A DNA stretch of 52,989 nt, taken from the NCBI GenBank assembly GCA_023415835.1, contig JAEZJK010000068.1, positions 1 through 52,989 on the forward strand, in the 5' to 3' direction. Below, in pieces: positions 43,595-50,922 of the stretch. Position 1 is the first letter of the stretch, and each line of letters starts with the position of its first letter. Made by a program: the position numbers and the translations under genes. Under the pieces are notes generated by a model. It made no database searches and was not told the DNA's origin. It was given only the letters and a program-made list of their open reading frames with translations. This stretch comes from Bacillota bacterium. GTDB taxonomy: Bacteria > Bacillota > UBA4882 > UBA8346.

Positions 43595-44215
43595 TCATTC
43601 CAAATATTCCCTGATACGGAACTCCACGCCGATTTCCTCTGCGATAGCAGCCGCTTTTTCCAGGTTAACCTCAGGGTAATTAACAACCGACAGGATAACT
43701 CGGGAAATAAATTCCCGGCTCCGCTTGGCAAACCCGAGGATAGCCGGAAAGGCTTGCTCGCCAAATTCACTCCGGCACAATTTTTGATAAAGTTGGGGAT
43801 TGTCAGCATTTAAACTGATCGACACAATGTCGATCAACCCCTTTAACCGGGGTAGAATATCGTAGCCCAGAAATAAATCGGCCAAACCGTTGGTATTTAA
43901 CCTTACCGTCACCGGCCATTGTTTAAGCCAACGGGCAGTCTCCTCCACCACTTCCGGCCGGAGTAACGGCTCCCCATACCCGCAAAAAACAATTTCCCGG
44001 TAACCTTTTGGATCCTGAATCGCAGTAATAATTTCAGTCGCCGTAGGCTCATGCTCCAACCATAAATTATATCCTACTCCCGCTTTACTTCCCCTAATAC
44101 AAAAAGCGCAAGCGTTTGGGCAACGGTTGGTAATATTTAAATAAAGTGACCCATTAAGTTGGTAAGCAATGTTCATTGCCGTTCTCGCCTTAGGGCTGTT
44201 CTCCAAGTAACTCAC
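43595..44215 (-). CDS. TatD-linked radical SAM protein
   Basis: A 206-aa minimal radical SAM protein. The cluster motif CPNACAFC (C-x3-C-x2-C, about residues 32-39) is preceded by SLYLNITNR, and VFCGYGEPLLRPEVV and VRLNTNGLADLFLG follow, all within the short barrel core. It fits the family annotated as TatD-associated radical SAM (TIGR04038), found beside tatD in many Bacillota; its reaction is not known to me. Possible starts are GTG 44215, TTG 44206 (after AGGTGA) or ATG 44176 (MNIAYQLNGSLYL), the last being closest to the family beginning. It lies 289 bp downstream of tatD on the same strand and 91 bp upstream of the YabE-like gene. Confidence 0.85.
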   Translation of the reverse strand: MSYLENSPKARTAMNIAYQLNGSLYLNITNRCPNACAFCIRGSKAGVGYNLWLEHEPTATEIITAIQDPKGYREIVFCGYGEPLLRPEVVEETARWLKQWPVTVRLNTNGLADLFLGYDILPRLKGLIDIVSISLNADNPQLYQKLCRSEFGEQAFPAILGFAKRSREFISRVILSVVNYPEVNLEKAAAIAEEIGVEFRIREYLE

Positions 44216-44494
44216 CTAATTTTATAAGACTTTAATTAGCTTATTTTGGCATAAACTTCCCTAATTGTTTGTCTTAATTTATTATGCCAATTTTCCCAAT
44301 TAAATTACATCAAGCTTCTTGCCTGTTTTATCTCGCTGCCCTTTTAAATGGTAAGCGTAAGCCATTATCAAAATCCCCTAAATCCTGAATCTGTCAAAAT
44401 AAAAACCTTCTTTTAGCCAGAATTTACTCCGATCATAGCTTATCGGGGTAAATGAAAGGGTGAAACCAGCGCCAAATGCCGGACAATCAACTCC

Positions 44495-44528
44495 TTGCCT
44501 CAGCCTATTGACTATTGCCTACTTTTCC
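44495..44528. repeat. Degenerate TTGCCTATT-type intergenic repeat, copy 2, running into tatD
   Basis: TTGCCTCAGCCTATTGACTA continues as TTGCCTACTTTTCC. The block spans the tatD stop (44505-44507), so the last TatD residues (VGNSQ) are coded by repeat text. CTATTGCCTACT is identical to 41271-41282. The rest of the 44216-44504 gap is AT-rich with no gene seen. Confidence 0.55.
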
Positions 44529-45293
44529 TATCCCAAATAGGGCTTGGGCATTAGCAGAGGTTAAACGCATAACCTCTTCTGCCGGTAGTTTCTTGATCTC
44601 CGCCAATTTGCCCCCAACTAACTTCACGTTGGCCGGGCCATTGCGCTGCCCCCTTAAAGGGTGAGGCGCTAAATAAGGGCTGTCGGTTTCCACCAATAAC
44701 ATATCTAAAGGGATACTTAAGGCTGCTTCGCGCAGTTTTACGGCATTCGAAAAAGTAAGTGGGCCCGCGAAAGAAATATGGAGGCCTAAACGGAGGAACT
44801 GAGCCGCCATTTCTTCGCTGCCGCTAAAACAATGCATCACTCCGCCCGCCTCTCCGACTTTCTCCCTGTCCAATGTCTCCAACGTGTCCTGATGCGCCTC
44901 TCGGTTATGAATAATAATCGGTTTATTATATTGCTTGGCAATGCTTATTTGTTCAATAAAGGCTTTACGCTGGTCTTCTTTTGTCGAATAATTATAATGG
45001 TAATCCAAACCGATCTCCCCCACCGCCACCACTTTTGGTTCGGCCAGAAGTTGCCCTAACTTGATTGCAGTGTCTTGATCCCAAGTTTTAGCGTCATGAG
45101 GATGGACACCCACGGCAGCCCAGAGCAATTGATACCGCTCTGCTAGTTCGACAGCTTTCACGGACGAAGCTAAGTCAAAACCAGGGACAATGATAGCCTT
45201 TAGCCCGGCTTCCAAAGCGCAGTCGATTACCTGCCCCAAGTCATTCTCGAAAGCGGCGTCATTAAGATGGGCATGGCTGTCGACCCAGCTCAT
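44505..45293 (-). CDS. tatD: TatD-family metal-dependent DNase
   Basis: A 262-aa TIM-barrel hydrolase with the complete metal-ligand set: DSHAHLND (about 5-12), GEIGLDYHYN (about 93-102), IIHNREAHQDT (His about 132), MHCFSG (His about 155) and ETDSPYLAPHP (Asp about 205). Such enzymes act as 3'-5' exonucleases or deoxyribonucleases in DNA repair and turnover. It is the YabD equivalent, translationally coupled to metG by a 4-bp overlap, as in Bacillus. The last residues (about KVGNSQ) come from an intergenic repeat and are not expected to be conserved. Confidence 0.94.
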   Translation of the reverse strand: MSWVDSHAHLNDAAFENDLGQVIDCALEAGLKAIIVPGFDLASSVKAVELAERYQLLWAAVGVHPHDAKTWDQDTAIKLGQLLAEPKVVAVGEIGLDYHYNYSTKEDQRKAFIEQISIAKQYNKPIIIHNREAHQDTLETLDREKVGEAGGVMHCFSGSEEMAAQFLRLGLHISFAGPLTFSNAVKLREAALSIPLDMLLVETDSPYLAPHPLRGQRNGPANVKLVGGKLAEIKKLPAEEVMRLTSANAQALFGIGKVGNSQ

Positions 45294-47230
45294 TTTATTT
45301 TAGCCCCTTCGCCGATGGCTATTTCCGGACGGACTACCGCCAACTGACCCGCTTCGTTTGACGCCGCTAGCAACATGCCTTCCGAAAGTAGGCCCCTTAA
45401 CTTGGCCGGTTTCAAGTTGGCAACCACCACGATCTCCTTACCGACCATTTGCTCGGCGGAATAATGCTGGGCGATACCGGCCACAATTTGCCTTTCCTTT
45501 CCCCCGATGCTGATCTGCAGTTTTAAGAGCTTATCCGAACCTTCCACTTTTTCGGCGGCCAATACCTTAGCCACCCGCAGATCGATTTTAGCAAAGTCTT
45601 CAATGGAAATTTGATCGGAATTAACTTCCGGTTGTTTTGTTTCGGTTTTTTGGGGCTCCGGCTGTTTCTGAGGGGTAGTCTCCACCACAGGCTTCTCATC
45701 CTCAATCCTTGGAAAAATCGGCATTCCCTTTTTAATTTGAACCCCTGGCTTTAACCCGCCCCATTTGATATTATCAAGGTAGCTTGCTCCGGCGCTGTCT
45801 CCTCCGCCAATCCCCAATTGTTCCCGAATCTTAGCGGGAGTTTCGACCAAGAAGGGTTCAAGCAATACCGCTGTGAGCCGTAATGTTTCCGCCATCGCGT
45901 AGAGGACCGTTTTTAAGCGTTCTTGTTGATCAGGTTGTTTAGCCAAAGCCCAGGGAGCGGCCTCGTCGATATATTTATTAGCCCTAGAAACCAACTTAAA
46001 AATAGATATTAGCGCCTGATTTATCTCTAGTTTTTCCATGGCAGTTTTTAACTCAGACACGCTTTCTTCCGCTTGTTTAATTAATTGCAGATCCAGGTCT
46101 TGATAACTACCGGGAGTGGGGATGACACCGCCATTAAATTTTTCAATCATTGATAAAGAACGATGCAATAGATTGCCCAAATCATTAGCCAGGTCCTGGT
46201 TTATTCTAAGAACCAGTGCTTCTTCAGAATAGTGCCCGTCAGAGCCGAAAGGAATCTCACGTAATAGATAATATCTAATTGCATCCAAGCTGTATTTCTC
46301 GATCAGTACAACGGGATCAATAACATTACCTTTTGATTTTGACATTTTACCACCATCCAAAACCAGCCAACCATGTCCGAAAATTTGCTTTGGCAGTGGT
46401 AAATCTAAGGCCATTAAAAGGATCGGCCAAATTATCGTATGGAAACGGACAATCTCCTTCGCCATTAAATGTACATCAGCCGGCCAATAATTAACAAATT
46501 GAGGTGTTTGTTCAGGGTATCCCAAAGCGCTAATATAGTTTGAAAGAGCATCCAACCATACATATACCACATGTTTAGGGTCGAATGGAACTTGAATTCC
46601 CCAATTAAATGTAGTCCGGGAAACACACAAGTCTTCCAGTCCGGGTTTGAGAAAATTATTAATCATTTCATTCTTTCGTGAAACTGGTAAAATAAACTCA
46701 GGATGCGCTTCAATATGTTTCATCAATCGATCTGCATACTTGGATACTCGGAAAAAATAACTTTCTTCCTTAACTAACTCGACCTCCCGCCCACAATCCG
46801 GGCATTTTCCATCCTGTAACTGACGTTCCAGCCAGAATGCTTCACAAGGCGTACAATACCAGCCTTCATATTCACTTTTATAAATATCACCTTGTTGATA
46901 TAAACGATCGAAGATTGCCTGTACCGTCTTCTTGTGTCGTAATTCTGTTGTCCGAATAAAATCATCGTGACTAATTTTTAATTTCCGCCACAAATTTTCA
47001 ATGTTAACCACAATTTGGTCAACAAAGGCTTGAGGTGTTACCCCAGCCGCTTCCGCCCGCCGTTGAATTTTCTGGCCATGCTCGTCTGTTCCGGTTAAAA
47101 ACCATACATCATCTCCAATTTGTCGATGATACCGAGCAAATGCATCGGCAACCACCGTTGTATAGGCGTGGCCGATATGTAAATTGTCGCTCGGATAATA
47201 AATCGGTGTGGTAATATAAAACTTACTCAC
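45290..47230 (-). CDS. metG: Methionyl-tRNA synthetase
   Basis: A 646-aa class I synthetase of the long type. Catalytic domain: HIGH motif in NLHIGHAYTTV (about 18), one-knuckle zinc site CTPCEAFW...CPDCG (about 127-147), DEHGQKIQ, WFLTGTD and KMSKSKGNVIDP (about residue 300). Then come the anticodon-binding helical domain (about 370-510), a linker rich in P, E, K and Q, and the C-terminal tRNA-binding domain (about 545-646, IEDFAKIDLRVAKVLAAE) used for dimerisation. Start GTG at 47230 after AAGGAGGG. A T-box leader upstream gives control by uncharged tRNA-Met. Confidence 0.97.
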   Translation of the reverse strand: MSKFYITTPIYYPSDNLHIGHAYTTVVADAFARYHRQIGDDVWFLTGTDEHGQKIQRRAEAAGVTPQAFVDQIVVNIENLWRKLKISHDDFIRTTELRHKKTVQAIFDRLYQQGDIYKSEYEGWYCTPCEAFWLERQLQDGKCPDCGREVELVKEESYFFRVSKYADRLMKHIEAHPEFILPVSRKNEMINNFLKPGLEDLCVSRTTFNWGIQVPFDPKHVVYVWLDALSNYISALGYPEQTPQFVNYWPADVHLMAKEIVRFHTIIWPILLMALDLPLPKQIFGHGWLVLDGGKMSKSKGNVIDPVVLIEKYSLDAIRYYLLREIPFGSDGHYSEEALVLRINQDLANDLGNLLHRSLSMIEKFNGGVIPTPGSYQDLDLQLIKQAEESVSELKTAMEKLEINQALISIFKLVSRANKYIDEAAPWALAKQPDQQERLKTVLYAMAETLRLTAVLLEPFLVETPAKIREQLGIGGGDSAGASYLDNIKWGGLKPGVQIKKGMPIFPRIEDEKPVVETTPQKQPEPQKTETKQPEVNSDQISIEDFAKIDLRVAKVLAAEKVEGSDKLLKLQISIGGKERQIVAGIAQHYSAEQMVGKEIVVVANLKPAKLRGLLSEGMLLAASNEAGQLAVVRPEIAIGEGAKIK

Positions 47231-47378
47231 TTAAAAACCCTCCTTTTATTTTTAAAGCATCTTCCTGAAATTGAAACAAGTTCATTATTTATACTCTCCA
47301 CCGGAAAAATACTGACTCCTGTCTCCTAACTTCTGACTACTATAGACCATATAATCCGTCCTTTTTTAAACAAAAATA

Positions 47379-47757
47379 CCCCTCATCCCATAGGGGACGA
47401 GAGGTTGCCTTCGTGGTACCACCCCAGTTCTCCTCTTAGTAGTGCTTTAAGAGGACTTCTGTAGTTTGATAACGTTAACCAAACGGCCGTTTCTACTAAT
47501 CTACTTTGGTAAATTCAATATTTTAAAACGTTTTGAAAATAATCACGAACAGGTTTAGCGTGTTATTTTCAAAAGGCAAGTTTAAATTTACCATAGTAGA
47601 AATAACTTCTAAACGGCAACTCCGGAACCATATTCTTTACTTATGCCGGTCAGCTTTCAGCATCCGCTGACTCTCTTTTGACGGTTTCGGTAAAGACTCT
47701 TTCCCTCATTGCTTTTATTGATTTGAACTAGCCTACATTAACAAAACCAACTGATTT
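47379..47757 (-). promoter_or_regulatory. Methionine T-box riboswitch leader of metG
   Basis: On the minus strand, Stem I motifs are recognisable (GAGGGAAAGAGTC, AGAGAGTCAGCGG, GCTGAAAGC). The specifier region GAATATGGTTCC gives codon ATG (47631-47629), for Met. The T-box core GGGGTGGTACCACG lies at about 47425-47412. It is followed by a terminator (CCTCTCGTCCC, CTAT, GGGATGAGGGG, then TATTTTTG; 47404-47375). Uncharged tRNA-Met would favour the antiterminator and turn on metG-tatD. Confidence 0.95.
47490..47602. repeat. 113-bp nested palindrome inside the T-box leader
   Basis: Three nested perfect arms share one centre: TTTCTACT/AGTAGAAA (47490-47497/47595-47602), TGGTAAATT/AATTTACCA (47507-47515/47585-47593) and TTTTGAAAATAA/TTATTTTCAAAA (47531-47542/47563-47574), with CACG/CGTG at the tip. 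It lies between Stem I and the antiterminator. Either it is an enlarged Stem II/III of the leader or a palindromic (MITE-like) insertion that the leader tolerates. Confidence 0.75.
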
Positions 47758-47763
47758 CCTTTA

Positions 47764-47792
47764 AATATAGCTACAAATGAGGCGTTTGTCAA
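47764..47792 (-). promoter_or_regulatory. metG leader promoter
   Basis: TTGACA (47792-47787), a 17-bp spacer and TATATT (47769-47764) on the minus strand predict a start near 47757, just before the T-box Stem I. Confidence 0.85.
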
Positions 47793-47923
47793 GCACCAAT
47801 TGAGTATGTAACAAAATCCTACGATTCGATATAATAACTTTTTATACAACATTTATAATATTTATTCCATTTCCACAGCTAGAAGTGAAAATGAAAATTT
47901 TTTGTTAAAAATTTTGGATCAAT

Positions 47924-47952
47924 TTGACTTTGCATGTAATTTTAGGTATAAT
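47924..47952 (+). promoter_or_regulatory. abrB promoter
   Basis: TTGACT (47924-47929), a 17-bp spacer and TATAAT (47947-47952) lie 45 bp before the abrB ATG. The upstream flank is rich in A and T runs (about 47880-47920), as in UP elements or AbrB targets. Confidence 0.85.
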
Positions 47953-47996
47953 GTCACTGTTGGTGTCGAATTTTAACAGAAAGGGGTTCCATAATC

Positions 47997-48245
47997 ATGA
48001 TGAAATCAACAGGGATTGTTAGAAAGGTAGACGAGCTTGGGCGGGTAGTGATTCCAATCGAATTACGCCGTACCCTCCAAATTGACGAGAAAGACGCTTT
48101 AGAAATTTATGTGGATGGCGAGAAGATTATTCTCAAGAAGTATGAACCAGCTTGCATCTTCTGTGGCAATGCTGAAAACATCAAAAACTTCAAAGAAAAA
48201 AACATCTGCAAATCTTGCTTGGAATCAATGAAAGGCGCTTGTTAG
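47997..48245 (+). CDS. abrB: AbrB-family transition-state regulator
   Basis: An 82-aa DNA-binding protein. The N-terminal AbrB swapped-hairpin domain is unmistakable (STGIVRKVDELGRVVIPIEL, then RRTLQI and ALEIYVDGEKIILKKYEP). The C-terminal part holds two CxxC pairs, CIFCGNAEN and CKSC, probably a small zinc ribbon used in oligomerisation, as in clostridial AbrB. It represses stationary-phase genes by binding AT-rich DNA. It sits between metG and rsmI as in Bacillus, here on the strand opposite to both. The first ATG (47997) follows AAAGGGG; a second ATG follows directly. Confidence 0.95.
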   Translation: MMKSTGIVRKVDELGRVVIPIELRRTLQIDEKDALEIYVDGEKIILKKYEPACIFCGNAENIKNFKEKNICKSCLESMKGAC

Positions 48246-48251
48246 TAATTT

Positions 48252-48290
48252 GAGGAGGGAATAAACCTCCTCTATTTTTTTTGTTTTTCA
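48252..48290 (+). terminator. abrB terminator overlapping the rsmI 3' end
   Basis: GAGGAGG (48252-48258) and CCTCCTC (48266-48272) form a 7-bp hairpin followed by TATTTTTTTTG and TTTTTC on the plus strand. The T-tract is the template of the rsmI C-terminal lysine codons; the rsmI stop is at 48274-48272. Confidence 0.9.
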
Positions 48291-49114
48291 GAGAGATACA
48301 TCCGATAAACTTCTTTAGTGCTTTTCCCAGTTTCTTCAGCTATTTCTTTAAGTTTTTGACGCAAACTCATTTCGCCGCCATCTCCATCGTTCCCTTTTTT
48401 GGAATTATCTTGGTTTGTCGAATTTTGACGGTTTTCTTCTCCGGCAATTAAGATTGTAAATTCCCCTCTCGGAGAATCATTTTCAATCTTGGCAATGATT
48501 TCTGATAAACGCCCTCGGATAAATTCCTCATGGACTTTTGTCAGTTCCCTGGCGATTACCGTTTCCCGATCGCCCAAGATTTCAAATATGCCTTTGAGAG
48601 TAGCCAACAACCGGTGTGGGGCTTCATAAAAGACTAATGTGCCTTTGACGTTTGCCAATCCGGATAATATTCCGGTCCGTTCTTTGGCTTTACGCGGTAA
48701 AAATCCTTCAAACCAAAAAGAATTAGTCGGCAGGCCAGACGCAGCCAGGGCAGTGACCACCGCCGAAGCGCCTGGGATTGGAATAACGGTAATCCCTTGT
48801 TTCACCGCTTCGGCAACTAAAAAATAACCAGGATCGGATATTCCGGGCATTCCGGCATCGGAAACCAAAGCCACGTTTAGCCCAGAAAGTAATCTATCGA
48901 TTATTTCCCGGGTTCGTTCCCGTTCATTATGAAGAAAATAACTGAGCATTTTTTGTTTAATGCCGAAGTGGTTCAATAACTTCAAAGTATGCCTGGTATC
49001 CTCGGCTGCGATTAGGTCGACTTCAGCCAAGATCCTTAAGGCCCGTTGAGTTATATCTTCCAGGTTCCCCAGGGGGGTAGCTACCAGATATAATTTCCCC
49101 GCTTCTATCTTCAT
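48272..49114 (-). CDS. rsmI: 16S rRNA (cytidine-1402-2'-O)-methyltransferase
   Basis: A 280-aa SAM-dependent methyltransferase of the tetrapyrrole-methylase fold, which 2'-O-methylates C1402 of 16S rRNA. Motifs: LYLVATPLGNLEDITQRALR (about 8-27), ALVSDAGMPGISDPGYFLV (about 82-100), IPGASAVVTALAASGLPT and FEGFLPRK. A charged, low-complexity linker (about 225-245) leads to a C-terminal helical KLKEIAEETGKSTKEVYRMY. It starts one base after the stop of the HAD-like gene, so it is probably the last gene of the B12-controlled unit. Confidence 0.95.
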   Translation of the reverse strand: MKIEAGKLYLVATPLGNLEDITQRALRILAEVDLIAAEDTRHTLKLLNHFGIKQKMLSYFLHNERERTREIIDRLLSGLNVALVSDAGMPGISDPGYFLVAEAVKQGITVIPIPGASAVVTALAASGLPTNSFWFEGFLPRKAKERTGILSGLANVKGTLVFYEAPHRLLATLKGIFEILGDRETVIARELTKVHEEFIRGRLSEIIAKIENDSPRGEFTILIAGEENRQNSTNQDNSKKGNDGDGGEMSLRQKLKEIAEETGKSTKEVYRMYLSEKQKK

Positions 49115-49115
49115 T

Positions 49116-49631
49116 TTAACTTTCGATACCTTCCATCGCCATAATACGCTGCTTAACCAATTTTAACTGTTCGCTACCGCTTTTGTCCACTTTTAAATAA
49201 CGCTCCTCAAGTCCCCATTCTATAAGTTGCTCGATTTCCGCAGGGAGAAGATTGTCGTCGATCAGGTAAAACTCATCTGAATTAGGGTCAATCCCATCGG
49301 TTTTTAAATTGCGCCACTCCCTATAACCAATCCGTAACGACCTCCGATCAATATAGAGCGATTCCAGTAAGGCCTGAACTCGCGGCCAAGACCAACAAGT
49401 CAGAAATTCACAGCGGAAATTGCGGCTGGCCCAAAGGAAAAACGAGGAAACCCCGGGCCGGAGTTGATAGTAACCATCATATTCCCCGAATAAAACACCG
49501 TCAATGTCAATGAAGAGGATTTTATCTTTATTCAGCATTTTTACCGCCGCAGTTATATTTTGTAATTTTCCATTATTCATCTGATTTACCATTTTCGTGT
49601 TTAAATGAGCTAACCCTCTTCTTAAAAACAA
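49116..49631 (-). CDS. HAD-like hydrolase, function unknown
   Basis: Up to 171 aa; the folded part begins at MLNKDKILFIDIDGVLFGEY (ATG at 49538, weak GGCGGT upstream), which would give 140 aa. The DIDG stretch is the HAD motif I (nucleophile and acid Asp), TCWSW may be motif II and LIDDNLLP the motif with acidic metal ligands. Other similar proteins include small HAD phosphatases and the NIF/FCP-like group. It lies 3 bp after cobS and 1 bp before rsmI. Since the operon has cobA, cobT, cobU and cobS but no CobC-type alpha-ribazole phosphatase, this protein could fill that step; this is inference only. Confidence 0.7.
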   Translation of the reverse strand: MFLRRGLAHLNTKMVNQMNNGKLQNITAAVKMLNKDKILFIDIDGVLFGEYDGYYQLRPGVSSFFLWASRNFRCEFLTCWSWPRVQALLESLYIDRRSLRIGYREWRNLKTDGIDPNSDEFYLIDDNLLPAEIEQLIEWGLEERYLKVDKSGSEQLKLVKQRIMAMEGIES

Positions 49632-49634
49632 AAT

Positions 49635-50366
49635 TTAAAACTCAGGAAGCTTCACATTTAAAATCAATAAACAAATCAACTCAATCAATTCATTGGCCGC
49701 CCCCAGAAGATCCCCGGTAATCCCCCCGAACTTCCGCTTCACCAATGGATTGATAACCAGTAATGTTGCCCCAGTTAGGCCCATCAGGATTAGGCCGATC
49801 GGAAACGCCCAAATACCTAACAACACTGTCAATAGAGAGGTAATCACAATTCCCGAAACCTTTTTTTCAACTGCAAAACTTTTTAATAAACCTTCGGAAA
49901 CAGAAGGTTGAGTATAGAGCTGAAATGCCATCGCCCAGCGGGAGATACTGAAAACGCCGATCAATACTTCGAGTGAAATGTTGGTCAATGATTTCAATAA
50001 TATAATTTTCCCGGTTATTAAAAAAATGAGGGTGATGCCGCCAAAAGCCCCCATCCGGCTATCCTTCATAATCGCCCGGCTTTGTTCGGGAGTCCGGCCT
50101 CCTAATCCATCCATAGTATCGGCAAAACCATCCATATGAATAGCGCCGTTAAGTACGGTAATTAGAAAAACCGTCAGCCAGGCGGCGATAGTCCCTGAAA
50201 AAACATGACTGAATAACCTTAACGAACCCCAGGCGGCAATGGCATAAATTACACCGACTAACGGGAATAAGGCCACCGCTTTTCCCATATCAGCCGATCC
50301 AATTTGTTTCGGGGAAACCGGCAGGATGGTTAGAAAACCCGTTGCTACTCTGAAGGATTTAAACAT
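49635..50366 (-). CDS. cobS: Adenosylcobinamide-GDP ribazoletransferase (cobalamin synthase)
   Basis: A 243-aa integral membrane enzyme that joins adenosylcobinamide-GDP to alpha-ribazole (or its phosphate) to close the nucleotide loop of B12. The start MFKSFRVATGFLTILPVS at 50366 follows GGGAGG. The family motif GAIHMDGFADTMDGLGG (about 80-97) with its metal-binding Asp residues is intact, followed by MKDSRMGAFG. About six or seven hydrophobic segments. It overlaps the end of cobU by 8 bp. Confidence 0.95.
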   Translation of the reverse strand: MFKSFRVATGFLTILPVSPKQIGSADMGKAVALFPLVGVIYAIAAWGSLRLFSHVFSGTIAAWLTVFLITVLNGAIHMDGFADTMDGLGGRTPEQSRAIMKDSRMGAFGGITLIFLITGKIILLKSLTNISLEVLIGVFSISRWAMAFQLYTQPSVSEGLLKSFAVEKKVSGIVITSLLTVLLGIWAFPIGLILMGLTGATLLVINPLVKRKFGGITGDLLGAANELIELICLLILNVKLPEF

Positions 50367-50922
50367 CTTTTCCTCCCTTGATCCGGACAGGTAGGCCACT
50401 TACCATTAAATAAACTTCATCACTGACAGCTGCCATCCTTTGGTTGGCGCTACCCGCCAAATCCCTGAACCTTCTGGCCAAAGCGTTCTCTGGAACCAAC
50501 CCCCATCCTATCTCATTACTTACTATTATAATATTGGCACTACTTTGGTTAACAGCCTTGGTCAGATCCGCAATTTGAGCGTCAATGGCTTGCTCCTGAC
50601 GATCCACAGGCAAATCATCATATTTAAATAATAAATTACTCAAAAAAAGCGTCAAACAATCCAACAAAATAGTGGTTCCGTTTTGGAACCCGGCAATAAC
50701 CGGCACTACTTCCAAAGGTTCTTCGATGGTAGTCCAATCCACCGGGCGGTGTTCCCGATGTTTATTGATCCGTTCCTCCATCTCGGCGTCAAGCGCCTGC
50801 GCCGTAGCGAGATAAATTACTCTGCCTCCCAGTTCCTTGGCAAAAATTTCGGCGAACTTACTCTTGCCGGAACGAACCCCACCGGTAATCAAAATGTGGC
50901 GCGGTATTTTTGATCCGGTCAT
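50359..50922 (-). CDS. cobU: Adenosylcobinamide kinase / adenosylcobinamide-phosphate guanylyltransferase
   Basis: 187 aa. The P-loop GGVRSGKSKFAE (about 14-25) and ATAQALDAEMEERINKHREH (about 40-59, with the catalytic His) are typical, as are LLDCLTLFLSNLL and SNEIGWGLVPENALARRFRD. It phosphorylates adenosylcobinamide and then transfers GMP. It overlaps cobT by 4 bp and cobS by 8 bp. Confidence 0.96.
   Translation of the reverse strand: MTGSKIPRHILITGGVRSGKSKFAEIFAKELGGRVIYLATAQALDAEMEERINKHREHRPVDWTTIEEPLEVVPVIAGFQNGTTILLDCLTLFLSNLLFKYDDLPVDRQEQAIDAQIADLTKAVNQSSANIIIVSNEIGWGLVPENALARRFRDLAGSANQRMAAVSDEVYLMVSGLPVRIKGGKDV

Noticed and set aside
43504..43809. N-terminal extension of the YabE-like protein by about 100 residues
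   Set aside because: The extension is out of frame with, and overlaps, the radical SAM gene, has poor protein character, and a good ribosome-binding site sits before the ATG at 43503.
47490..47602. Complete insertion sequence in the metG leader
   Set aside because: The palindrome is only 113 bp, codes for nothing and shows no clear target-site duplication; at most it is a small non-autonomous element.
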